Assembly: GCF_000239815.1 (NCBI RefSeq)
Contig: NZ_CAFK01000044.1
Coordinates: 57,513-121,512, forward strand
Origin: Bradyrhizobium sp. STM 3843
Lineage (GTDB): Bacteria > Pseudomonadota > Alphaproteobacteria > Rhizobiales > Xanthobacteraceae
Direction: 5' to 3'
Length of the DNA: 64,000 nt
Below the pieces are notes generated by a model that saw only the letters and a program-made list of their open reading frames with translations, had not been told where the DNA came from and did not search any database. Shown piece after piece: positions 24,750 through 32,826 of this stretch; position 1 is the stretch's first letter; the number at the start of each line of letters is the position of its first letter. Made by a program: the position numbers and the translations under genes.

Positions 24750-25621
24750 GCGACCCTCCCCCGCACGTTGAACAGCCCTTGCGGCCGGATCAGCAGCACG
24801 GCCGCCATCAACGCAAACATCACGATAGTCGCCATCTCGGGCGCAACCAGCGCCACCATGCTGATGGAGATGCCGACCAGGAGACCGGCGACAACGGCGC
24901 CGGGAATCGAGCCGAGGCCGCCGATCACGGTAACGACGAACGCCTCGGCCAGCACCAACGAACCCATCTCCGGATTGACACTGCGCATCGGGCCGGCCAG
25001 CACGCCACCGAGTGCTGCAAGCGCGACGCCGAGACCGAAGATGGCGAGCCAGACCCGGCCGATGTCGACACCGAGCACTTGCATGATCACAGGATCCCGC
25101 GCGCCCGCACGCACGATCAGGCCGATGCGGGTCTTCTCCAGCATCAACCAGAGCAGAACCAGGACCGCAGCCACCATCACGATCACGAAAATCCGGTAGC
25201 GGGGGAAGAAGCCGACGCCGAGATCGACGACACCAATGAGCTGAGACGGCGTCGGGAACGGGATGCCGTCACTGCCGAACAGGATCCTCACGCCTTCGAC
25301 CAGGACGTAGCTGAGCCCGAAGGTCAATAGCAGCGGATCGTCGATCGAGCGACCGTACAGTCTGCGGATCAGAACGAATTCGATCAGCATACCGAACGCG
25401 CCGATCAGGATCGGCGCGAGCAACAGGCCCCACCAGAACGAGCCGGTGAGGGACGCGAGATACAGGCCCGCATAGGCGCCGATCATGAACATGGCGCCGT
25501 GGGCAAAGTTGACCACGCCAAGCATGCCGAACACGATCGTCAGTCCGAGCGCAGTGATCACCAGGACCGCGCCAAGGGCGATCCCGGACAAAAGCTGCAT
25601 GATGATCAGCGACAGGTCCAT
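24746..25621 (-). CDS. Liv-type ABC importer permease, LivH-like
   Basis: This 291-residue membrane permease opens with the LivH pattern LSGIALGAVLVITALGLTIVFGMLGVVNFAHGAMFMIGAY. It also has the contact loop V-R-A-G-A-R-D-P-V-I-M-Q-V-L-G and a final I-R-P-Q-G-L-F. It starts 15 bp after the binding-protein stop and overlaps livM by four bases. It completes the transmembrane part of the Liv-type importer. Confidence 0.92.
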   Translation of the reverse strand: MDLSLIIMQLLSGIALGAVLVITALGLTIVFGMLGVVNFAHGAMFMIGAYAGLYLASLTGSFWWGLLLAPILIGAFGMLIEFVLIRRLYGRSIDDPLLLTFGLSYVLVEGVRILFGSDGIPFPTPSQLIGVVDLGVGFFPRYRIFVIVMVAAVLVLLWLMLEKTRIGLIVRAGARDPVIMQVLGVDIGRVWLAIFGLGVALAALGGVLAGPMRSVNPEMGSLVLAEAFVVTVIGGLGSIPGAVVAGLLVGISISMVALVAPEMATIVMFALMAAVLLIRPQGLFNVRGRVA

Positions 25622-25636
25622 CGGCGTGTGGCAGGC

Positions 25637-26887
25637 TCAGGTCGCGTGGCCGAGCTCGCTGCAGCTCCGCAGCATATCCTCGGAGCCGGCATCGTTGGCC
25701 AGGATCGCAAACAGATCGTTGTCATTGGCCATGGCGGATTTCTTCTTGGATTCCAGCACCAGCACCGACTGTACCGACTGGTGGTCGCATTTGCGATAAT
25801 GCTGCGGGCCCTTGGTGAGATCGTATTGCAGCTTCTCCAGGGCATCGACGACCTTGTCCGTGTCGGTGCCGCCGGCAGCCTGCATGGCCTGCAGCAGAGA
25901 GGCCACGCCGGAATAGCCATAGGCGCCGTAGTCGGTCGGGATGGCGCCGCCATTCGCGGCCCGGAACGCGCCGTTGAAATCGGCGGCCGATTTGGACTGC
26001 GTCTCCAGACCCCAATAGTAGTTTGCGCCGCCGACGACGCCCTCGAAGACATCGGCGCCAACCGCCAGCCGCTGATTGTGCAGCAGGACCGGCACCACGA
26101 TCTTCATCTGCTGCTTGACGCCGAAATCCACGGCCTGCTTGATCGCGTTGGCCTGATCGCGGCCGAAATTGCTGATGCAGAGGACGTCCGGCCGCATCGA
26201 CATCAGCCGCGGCATGAAGGTCGAGTAGTCGGCAGCCCCGAACGGATGCAGGATCTCGCCGACGCTGTCGGCGCCGATCGCCGCCTGTGCCCGCTTGAAG
26301 CCGCGCAGCATTTCATGGCCATAGGCATAGTCAGCCACCAGATGGGCGACCTTCATCCCTTTCTTGAAGGTGTGCTGCGCCACCGCCGCGGTGGTCATGT
26401 GGGGATTGAGCGCCTCGTGGAAGGTGTATTTGCTGAAGTCCTTGGCCTCGTTGATGGTGTCGGACTGGCTGATCGAGACGTAGATCACGCCGCGCGCGCG
26501 GGTCACCTCGTTGACCGCGAGCTGTACCGCACTGGAGAGCGCGCCTACGACAGCGTGGACTTTATCCTTTTCGATCAGCTCCAATGTCCGGGTCGCTGCC
26601 TCGCCCGCATTGAGCTTATCGTCGCGCACCAGCAGCTCGACCTTGCGACCGCCGATGCCACCCTTGTCGTTGACGAGCTTGACCGCGAGCTCGGCGCATT
26701 TGACCTGGTCGCGCGCCTCCGCAGCGAACGGCCCGGTCAGCGGCGTCGGGAAACCGATGCGGACGGTGTCGTCGGCGGCGCGGCCGAGCCGGGGCATCGC
26801 GACCGCCATCGCGCCCGCGGACAGGCCGGCCAGCGCGGTACGGCGGGAGATCTTCAACTCTGTCGGCTTCGATCCGGCCTTTTGCAT
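25637..26887 (-). CDS. Liv-type periplasmic binding protein with Tat-like signal
   Basis: This 416-residue type I periplasmic binding protein of the amino-acid/amide/aromatic group has an N-terminus with a twin-arginine motif (S-R-R-T-A-L-A-G-L) before a hydrophobic run ending at GRAAD, so it is probably Tat-exported. The mature chain has V-R-I-G-F-P-T-P-L-T-G-P and V-V-G-A-L-S-S-A-V, typical of LivK/urea/aromatic binders. ATG 26887 is chosen over ATG 26899 because GGAGG sits just upstream of it, inside the longer frame. It follows the molybdenum hydroxylase large-subunit gene, so the ligand is likely the hydroxylase substrate or its precursor. Confidence 0.9.
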   Translation of the reverse strand: MQKAGSKPTELKISRRTALAGLSAGAMAVAMPRLGRAADDTVRIGFPTPLTGPFAAEARDQVKCAELAVKLVNDKGGIGGRKVELLVRDDKLNAGEAATRTLELIEKDKVHAVVGALSSAVQLAVNEVTRARGVIYVSISQSDTINEAKDFSKYTFHEALNPHMTTAAVAQHTFKKGMKVAHLVADYAYGHEMLRGFKRAQAAIGADSVGEILHPFGAADYSTFMPRLMSMRPDVLCISNFGRDQANAIKQAVDFGVKQQMKIVVPVLLHNQRLAVGADVFEGVVGGANYYWGLETQSKSAADFNGAFRAANGGAIPTDYGAYGYSGVASLLQAMQAAGGTDTDKVVDALEKLQYDLTKGPQHYRKCDHQSVQSVLVLESKKKSAMANDNDLFAILANDAGSEDMLRSCSELGHAT

Positions 26888-26908
26888 GATTTCCTCCATG
26901 ATGTTCTC

Positions 26909-29284
26909 TTAGAAGCGCTTGAGCGCCTTCAGGACTGTTGTCGGCGTGATCGGAATTGAATTGATCGATGCGCCGAACGGCGCCAACGCATCGTTGACCG
27001 CGTTGAGCACACAGGCAGAGGCGGCCGCCGTGCCAGCCTCGCCGCACCCTTTGGCGCCGAGCGCCGTGTCCTTGGTCGGCGTCTCGACATGCGCGATCAT
27101 GATATCCGGCATCTCCATCGCCATCGGGACCAGATAGTCGGCGAGCGAGCCGTTGATGAGCTGGCCGGTGTCGCTGTAGCGGCATTCCTCGAACAGGGCC
27201 GCACCGAGCCCCTGCACCACGCCGCCGCGCAATTGCTCGTCGACGAGCATGGGATTGATGATGCGGCCGCAATCCTCGACGACGAAATGCTTCAGGAGTT
27301 TGATGAAGCCGGTTTCGACGTCGACCTCCAGCGAGCAGCCCTGGATGCCGTTGGTGAAGGCAAAGGGGTAACCCTGCGGCGCGAAGTGGTGGCTGACCGT
27401 CAGCTGCGCCTGCGTGCCCGGCGGCAGCGTGTCGGACCGGAAATAGGCGATGCGCGCGATCTCGGCGATCGGCAGGCGCGGCGTCGCCGTCGATGCATCG
27501 ACGACCTGGCCGTCAATGATATCGAGCGCGGACGGCTGCTCCTGAAGAATGAGTGCCGCAATCTCCAGAATGTTGCGCTTGAGCGCACGGGCAGCCTGCA
27601 GCGCGGTCTCGCCACCGATCCCGGCGCCGCGGCAGGCCCAGGTCGCGCCACCATGCGGGGTCACTTCGGTGTCACCGGTGATGACCTTGACCTGATCCTG
27701 CACGACGCCAAGCTGGTCGGCGACGATCTGGCTGATGATGGCCTCGGTGCCCTGCCCCTGCTCGGTCACCGAGATCAGACAGCGTACCTCGCCCGACGGC
27801 GTAAGGCTGACGGTCGCGCCATCCTGGGAGGAGATGCGCGCACCGCCGACGCCGTAGAAGGCAGGGCTCGGATTGGTGATCTCAACGAAGGTTGCGATGC
27901 CGATGCCGCGATAGATGCCGCGCGTCCGCAGCTCCGCCTGCTCGGTCCGCAACGCGTCATAATCCATCATCGCATGCAGCCGCTGCAGGCAGGCCTGATG
28001 CGACAGCGCCTCGAACCTGTAACCGGTCGGTGATGTCCGTGGATAGGCGTCGTCGGCGATGACGTTTTTGTCCCGAATGGCAAACGGGTCGAGGCCAAGG
28101 CGGGCCGCAGCCATGTCCACCAGCCGCTCGGTAACGGCGCAAGCGATGGGATGACCGACCGCGCGATACTGGCTGGTCTGCACCTTGTGCTGGAAGATCA
28201 CCTCAAGCGCGGCACGGTAACTCTTGAACCCATAGGGTGCGCCGATCAGGCGGATCACCTGGTTGCCTTCGACCACGCTCGTGCGCGGATAGGTCGAGAA
28301 CGCGCCGATCGCGGTGAGATCCTGCACATCCATCGCCAGGATCTCCCCGTCCGCGTTCAGCGCCATGCGCGCGCGCACACGATGGTCGCGGGCATGGATG
28401 TCGGAGACGAAGGACTCGGTGCGGTCAGCGACATATTTCACCGGGCGGCCCAGCAGGATCGAGAGGCCGACCACCGCCATATCCTCGTGATAGACGTGCA
28501 GCTTCATGCCGAACGAGCCGCCGATATCGGTCGCGATCACGCGAACCCGCGCCTCAGGAATGCCGTAGTGGCGGGAATAGAGATCCTGGAATTGATAGGG
28601 CGTTTGCGTGGCGTGGTGCACCGTCAGCATGCCGGCGCTGTGATCGTAATCGGCGACGATGGCGCGCGGCTCCAACGTCACGGCCGTGTGACGGCCGAAG
28701 GAGAACTCCCCTTCCACGATATGGGTCGCCGTCGCAAAGGCGTCGTCGACGCCACCGCTGTCGAGCTGGCTGCGGAAGCAGACATTGCTGGCGCTGCCGG
28801 GATTGACCAACGGCGCGCCGCTCTGGCGCGCGGTGTCGAGATCGATCACGCTCGGCAGTTCCTTGTAGTCGACCACGATCAATTCCAGCGCGTCTTCGGC
28901 GATCGCCCTGCTCTCGGCAACGACGGCGACCACCGCCTGCCCGGCCCAGGCCACGCGATCCAGCGGCAACGGCAGCTGCGGCTCCGAAGTCATGCCTTTG
29001 AAATGATCGAGCGTGCCGGTCCAAGGCGTACAGATCTTGGCGAGGTCCTCACCAGTGGCGACGAAATGCACGCCTTCGAGCGCACGCGCCTGCTCGCAAT
29101 CGATTGAGACGATCTTCGCATGCGGATGCGGGCTGCGCAAAAAAGCCGCGTGCAGCATGCGCGGCAGCCGGAGGTCACTGACATAGCGGCCCCGTCCCGC
29201 GAGCAGCCGCTTGGCGTTGGGCCGCGGCACGGAACGGCCGATGTATGAGTTCGGGCGATCGAGCGAGGTCAGCGGCGCACTCAT
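26909..29284 (-). CDS. Molybdenum hydroxylase large subunit (CoxL/XdhB type)
   Basis: This 791-residue molybdopterin-cytosine-dinucleotide-binding subunit of the xanthine dehydrogenase family has the N-terminal FVRSPHPHAKI-like stretch, GGSFGMKLHVYHEDMAV, an active-loop region around Q-Y-R-A-V-G-H-P and the catalytic glutamate in G-A-K-G-C-G-E-A-G-T near the C-terminus. The loop is not the C-S-F-R of true CO dehydrogenase, so it hydroxylates an organic substrate (aldehyde, N-heterocycle or similar) with water as oxygen source. It overlaps the iron-sulfur subunit gene by four bases and is followed by the Liv transporter genes. Substrate unknown. Confidence 0.92.
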   Translation of the reverse strand: MSAPLTSLDRPNSYIGRSVPRPNAKRLLAGRGRYVSDLRLPRMLHAAFLRSPHPHAKIVSIDCEQARALEGVHFVATGEDLAKICTPWTGTLDHFKGMTSEPQLPLPLDRVAWAGQAVVAVVAESRAIAEDALELIVVDYKELPSVIDLDTARQSGAPLVNPGSASNVCFRSQLDSGGVDDAFATATHIVEGEFSFGRHTAVTLEPRAIVADYDHSAGMLTVHHATQTPYQFQDLYSRHYGIPEARVRVIATDIGGSFGMKLHVYHEDMAVVGLSILLGRPVKYVADRTESFVSDIHARDHRVRARMALNADGEILAMDVQDLTAIGAFSTYPRTSVVEGNQVIRLIGAPYGFKSYRAALEVIFQHKVQTSQYRAVGHPIACAVTERLVDMAAARLGLDPFAIRDKNVIADDAYPRTSPTGYRFEALSHQACLQRLHAMMDYDALRTEQAELRTRGIYRGIGIATFVEITNPSPAFYGVGGARISSQDGATVSLTPSGEVRCLISVTEQGQGTEAIISQIVADQLGVVQDQVKVITGDTEVTPHGGATWACRGAGIGGETALQAARALKRNILEIAALILQEQPSALDIIDGQVVDASTATPRLPIAEIARIAYFRSDTLPPGTQAQLTVSHHFAPQGYPFAFTNGIQGCSLEVDVETGFIKLLKHFVVEDCGRIINPMLVDEQLRGGVVQGLGAALFEECRYSDTGQLINGSLADYLVPMAMEMPDIMIAHVETPTKDTALGAKGCGEAGTAAASACVLNAVNDALAPFGASINSIPITPTTVLKALKRF

Positions 29285-29817
29285 GCTACGCCTCCATCCT
29301 CGCAAGACGCTGACGCGCGCGCCTTTGCCACCGCCTCGATGGCGTCGACGATCGCCTCATAGCCGGTACACCGGCAGTAGTTGCCCGACAGCGCATCGCG
29401 GATCTCGTCGCGGGTCGGCCGCGCCGTTTGCGACAACAGCTCATGGGCACTGACCAGCATGCCCGGCGTGCAGAAGCCGCATTGCAGCGCATTGCGGCGA
29501 TGGAATTCGGCCTGCAGATCGGAGATCGCGCCGCTTTCAGACAATCCTTCGATGGTATCAATGGCGGCGCCGTCGGCCTGTACGGCGAACATCAGGCAGG
29601 AATGGACGGCCCGTCCATCGAGCTGCACCAGGCAGGCGCCGCAGGCCCCCATCTCACACCCGGCATGCGTGCCCGTCAGTTCGAGCGTCGTCCGCAGGCA
29701 ATCGACCAGGGTCTCGCGCGGGCTGGCGTCGCATGCGACCTTGCGACCATTGACGACGAAACGAACTCGAACAGTCTCCTCGGCCTCATCAGGCACATAG
29801 GCGTCGCGCTCGCTCAT
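29281..29817 (-). CDS. Molybdenum hydroxylase [2Fe-2S] subunit (CoxS type)
   Basis: This 178-residue subunit has eight cluster cysteines in two sets. The plant-ferredoxin type set is G-C-E-M-G-A-C-G-A-C plus a later H-S-C. The helical-domain set is Q-C-G-F-C-T-P-G-M and N-Y-C-R-C-T-G-Y. It passes electrons from the Mo centre to the FAD subunit. A slightly long acidic N-terminus (SERDAYVPDEAEETV) precedes the fold. Start and stop overlap the neighbouring subunit genes by four bases, so the three subunits are made in fixed ratio. Confidence 0.94.
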   Translation of the reverse strand: MSERDAYVPDEAEETVRVRFVVNGRKVACDASPRETLVDCLRTTLELTGTHAGCEMGACGACLVQLDGRAVHSCLMFAVQADGAAIDTIEGLSESGAISDLQAEFHRRNALQCGFCTPGMLVSAHELLSQTARPTRDEIRDALSGNYCRCTGYEAIVDAIEAVAKARASASCEDGGVA

Positions 29818-30674
29818 GCGCCCTCTCCGAGACGGCCGAGCAGGCGACCGAGCAGCACCCGGGCCAAATGCAACCGCATCGCCGGCGGCACGTCGTCGCT
29901 GTCGGGCGGCATCAGATCATTCGCAAGCGCGGCCTGAGCCGCGGCGACATGGGCAGCGTCGAGGACGGCTCCGGCCAGGACCGACTCCGCCTGCTTCGCC
30001 CGCGTCGGCACGCTGCCGACTGAGAAGAACGCGATACGGATGTCGTCCACGCGCTTGTCCGTGTAGGTCGCGAGCATGCCGCAACCGACCTGCGCATAAT
30101 CTCCGCGCCGCCGCGCCAGCTCGTCGAACGCAATGCGCTGGCCGGATTTGAATAGCGGGACATGGACCGCGACGATCAATTCGCCGGGCTCCAGCGCGGT
30201 CTCGAACAGGTCGATGAAGAAATCGTCGGCTTTGACGCGCCGCTTTCCGGAGCGGCCGGCGATCTCGATCTCGGCATCGAGCGCCAGCGCCATGGCCGGA
30301 AACTCGGCGGCCGGATCAGCCAGCGCGATGCTGCCGCCGAGCGTTCCTCGATTACGGATCGCCGGATGGGCGACGAACGGCGCCGCCGCCCGCAGCAGCG
30401 GCGCGAACTCCGCGATCAGTGGCTCGCTCAGCATCTCGCAATGGCGCGTGAGGGCGCCAATGCGCAAGAATTCGCCTTCGCGCCTGACGCCGCGCAGTTC
30501 GGCAATATGGGTGATGTCGATCAACAGCCGCGGCGCCTGAAGGCGCAAGGACAACGCGGGCACGAGGCTCTGGCCGCCCGCGATGTAGCGGGCTTCGTCG
30601 GCGCAGCGAACATGGGCGTCGAACGCTTCTTCAATCGTGCGCGCACGAAAATAGCTGAAAGCCCTCGCCTTCAC
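29814..30674 (-). CDS. Molybdenum hydroxylase FAD subunit (CoxM type)
   Basis: This 286-residue FAD-binding subunit opens KARAFSYFRARTIEEAF and has the flavin motifs Y-I-A-G-G-Q-S-L-V-P and T-L-G-G-S-I-A-L-A-D-P-A-A-E-F-P. It takes electrons from the iron-sulfur subunit and hands them to NAD, quinone or another acceptor. The frame is open further upstream to 30812, but the GTG at 30674 has GAGGA seven bases before it and begins exactly where the family does. The longer frame would also cover the operators. It is the first gene of the eight-gene operon. Confidence 0.92.
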   Translation of the reverse strand: MKARAFSYFRARTIEEAFDAHVRCADEARYIAGGQSLVPALSLRLQAPRLLIDITHIAELRGVRREGEFLRIGALTRHCEMLSEPLIAEFAPLLRAAAPFVAHPAIRNRGTLGGSIALADPAAEFPAMALALDAEIEIAGRSGKRRVKADDFFIDLFETALEPGELIVAVHVPLFKSGQRIAFDELARRRGDYAQVGCGMLATYTDKRVDDIRIAFFSVGSVPTRAKQAESVLAGAVLDAAHVAAAQAALANDLMPPDSDDVPPAMRLHLARVLLGRLLGRLGEGA

Positions 30675-30722
30675 CGCCGTTTCCTCGATCCCCCGGCTCG
30701 CCAGCCTGGATTGCCAGATTTG

Positions 30723-30738
30723 TAACCATCTGGTCTCA
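30723..30738. promoter_or_regulatory. Candidate TetR operator, promoter-downstream copy
   Basis: The site reads TGAGACCAGATGGTTA on the minus strand, with the palindromic core ACCA-2-TGGT. It matches the second site at 30777-30792 at 13 of 16 positions. It lies between a TTGACC -35-like box (30764-30769) and the GTG start of the FAD subunit, where a bound repressor would block transcription. Confidence 0.6.
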
Positions 30739-30776
30739 AAATCCTGACACGGCGACAGAGCGCGGTCAACAGGAAA

Positions 30777-30792
30777 TGACCATTTGGTCACA
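30777..30792. promoter_or_regulatory. Candidate TetR operator, promoter-upstream copy
   Basis: The site reads TGTGACCAAATGGTCA on the minus strand. It contains the perfect six-base arms TGACCA/TGGTCA around two bases (30777-30790 on the plus strand). It is about 51 bp before the TetR ATG and 54 bp from the other copy centre to centre, so the pair could control the divergent genes together. Confidence 0.65.
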
Positions 30793-30842
30793 AATGCGGC
30801 TTGAGCTATCAAGACAGTCCCATCGCAAATTCATCGACGAGA

Positions 30843-31541
30843 ATGGCACGGATAGCGAAGAAAGCGGCGAAGAAAACCGCCCCGAGACGGAGCAATGCAG
30901 CGCGGGCGCACCCGAGGCGGCGCAACATGCGCGCGGCCGAACGCGAGCGGGCAATCGTGGACGAAGCGATCCGGTTCTTTGCCGAGCACGGCTTCGAGGG
31001 CCAGACCCGCGAGCTCGCCAAGCGCATGGGCATCACCCATTCGGCGATCTACCGTCATTTCCCGAGCAAGGAAGCGCTGATCGAACGCGTCTACCAGGAG
31101 GTCTATCTCAGCCGCTGGTCACCCGACTGGGCTCCCCTGATCCGCGATCGTGAGTTGCCGCTGGAGGCGCGACTGACACGGTTCTACCTGGACTATGTCG
31201 CCCGCGTGTTCGAGTACAACTGGGTCCGCATCTTCGTCTTCTCCGGCATGAAATCGTTCGGCATTGCCGGGCGCTATCTCGACCTGGTCCGCCGCGAGAT
31301 CATCGAGCCGGCGACCATCGAACTGCGCCATGAGCTGGGACTGGCGAACATCCAGGCCAGCCAGCTCACGGAGCGCGAAACCGAGCTGTTTTGGGGGCTG
31401 CATGGCCGCATCTTCTATCTCGCGATTCGCAAGTTCATCTACGCTACTCCGGTGCCTGCTGATATGAACGAGATCGTTCGAGATGCGGTACTGACGTTCC
31501 TGGACGGCGCAAGACAGAGGATGCCCGAGGTCGTCAGTTAG
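30843..31541 (+). CDS. TetR-family transcriptional regulator
   Basis: This 232-residue regulator has a basic N-terminal tail (ARIAKKAAKKTAPRR) and a TetR helix-turn-helix (RAIVDEAIRFFAEHGFEG, then T-R-E-L-A-K-R-M-G-I-T-H-S-A-I-Y-R-H-F). The helical ligand domain fills the rest. It is divergent from the molybdenum hydroxylase/Liv operon across a gap holding two matching palindromes, so it is most likely the operon's ligand-released repressor. ATG 30843 is used; a longer frame to 30801 would include no family-like residues. Confidence 0.9.
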   Translation: MARIAKKAAKKTAPRRSNAARAHPRRRNMRAAERERAIVDEAIRFFAEHGFEGQTRELAKRMGITHSAIYRHFPSKEALIERVYQEVYLSRWSPDWAPLIRDRELPLEARLTRFYLDYVARVFEYNWVRIFVFSGMKSFGIAGRYLDLVRREIIEPATIELRHELGLANIQASQLTERETELFWGLHGRIFYLAIRKFIYATPVPADMNEIVRDAVLTFLDGARQRMPEVVS

Positions 31542-31579
31542 CCTCCCGAACCCCGGGCACATCGGGCGGCGTTTGTCAT

Positions 31580-32605
31580 TTATAGGCGAGCGCCGCGAGG
31601 GCCGGTGCTGCCCCGCGCCACAATCTCGAAGCCGAGATCGATCTGGCGCCGCGCAGGCCGCTTGCCCGTGGCAATCACCTGAAGCACCAGCTCTGACGCC
31701 ACGCGCCCCATGTCGGCGCGCGGGGTCAGCACGGTCGACAGCGGCGGATTGGACGCCACGGCGAATTCGAGGTCGTTGAAGCCGATCAACGAAATCCGAC
31801 CGGGGACATCGAGTCCCGCCTGCTGGCAGGCGAACAGCGCCCCGAGCGCGATATTATCGTCGCAGCAGAAGATCGCATCGGGCGCCTCGACCGCGAGCAC
31901 GTCCAATGTCAGCTTGCGCCCGAGCGAGATCGTCGCCTGCGCCGGCAGCCAGCCGACCAGCGACGAACAGTCCAGTCCCGCCTCCTCCAGCGCCGCGCAA
32001 TAGCCCTCGAGCCGGGCCCGCGCACGATCGTCGCGCTGGCCGGAGAGGTAGGCGATCCGCTGGTGCCCGAGATCCAGGAGAAACCGGGTCGCGGCATAGC
32101 CGCCCTTGCGCTGCGACAGGCCGACATTGAGGTCGATCGGATCATCGGCGAGCTCAAACGTCTGTACGACGGGGATGCGCGAACGCTCCAGCACACGCTG
32201 TGCTGCCCGGGTCTGGTTGACCCCGACGAGGATGAGCGCTTCGACGTTCTGACCGAGGAGCGCCTTGATCGCTCCCTCCTCTTCCTCGGCCGAGTACCGG
32301 CTGCTCACGACCACCGGCCGGAAGCCGAGCGGCAGCAGGCTGTCATAAATTGCCTGCAGGTAGTCGGCGAAGATGCCGTTGGAGAGCGATGACACCACGA
32401 CCCCGATCGAATGCGTGCGCGCGGAGGCGAGCCGGCTCGCAGCGAAGTTCGGCACGTAAGCCAGCCGCTCGACCGCCGCATCGATCCGCTTGCGCAGCTC
32501 GGGCGAGACCATATCGGGCCGCCGCAGCGCCCGCGAAACGGTGATAGCGCTGACATTGGCAAGGCGCGCGACGTCCTCCAAGGTGGTGCGACGCTTCTGA
32601 AGCAT
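31580..32605 (-). CDS. LacI-family transcriptional regulator
   Basis: This 341-residue regulator has the LacI head TTLEDVARLANVSAITVSRAL (about residues 7-27), the hinge with F-A-A-S-R-L-A-S-A-R, and the periplasmic-binding-protein-like core (TRFLLDLGHQRIAYLSGQ, D-A-I-F-C-C-D-D-N-I-A-L-G-A). It resembles the gluconate-type (GntR-like) branch. It is divergent from the RbsABC-type importer, and the 221-bp gap contains a LacI-type pseudopalindrome over a -35 box, so it probably represses that importer until the sugar is present. Confidence 0.9.
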   Translation of the reverse strand: MLQKRRTTLEDVARLANVSAITVSRALRRPDMVSPELRKRIDAAVERLAYVPNFAASRLASARTHSIGVVVSSLSNGIFADYLQAIYDSLLPLGFRPVVVSSRYSAEEEEGAIKALLGQNVEALILVGVNQTRAAQRVLERSRIPVVQTFELADDPIDLNVGLSQRKGGYAATRFLLDLGHQRIAYLSGQRDDRARARLEGYCAALEEAGLDCSSLVGWLPAQATISLGRKLTLDVLAVEAPDAIFCCDDNIALGALFACQQAGLDVPGRISLIGFNDLEFAVASNPPLSTVLTPRADMGRVASELVLQVIATGKRPARRQIDLGFEIVARGSTGPRGARL

Positions 32606-32692
32606 GATCTCCGATGCGTAGTTCCAGGAGCTTTTGTGCTGACCTCACCTATGGCTTGACACATACCGCGCGGCAAACCGGGCAAGGGCAAT

Positions 32693-32706
32693 TGACAGCG
32701 CTATCA
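32693..32706. promoter_or_regulatory. LacI-type operator overlapping a -35 box
   Basis: The pseudopalindrome TGACAGCGCTATCA has one mismatched pair around the central AGCGCT that is typical of LacI-family operators. A consensus -35 TTGACA (32692-32697) overlaps its left half, with a poor -10 about 17-18 bases on. It lies 121 bp before the binding-protein ATG and 88 bp from the regulator start. A bound repressor would block RNA polymerase. Confidence 0.6.
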
Positions 32707-32826
32707 TAGGCCAGTAACCCTTGAGGTGTCGAGATGGCGGGCCACGCCCGAAAACCTCCGTAAAAGAAGTGAGGCATCTCGCGCTGGCGTCACGCATTGG
32801 CACCACAACAACAGGGGAGGTCACAA

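Noticed and set aside
26909..30674. The three molybdenum hydroxylase subunits as carbon monoxide dehydrogenase
   Set aside because: The large subunit does not show the C-S-F-R active loop of true CO dehydrogenase, and the linked Liv importer suggests an organic substrate.
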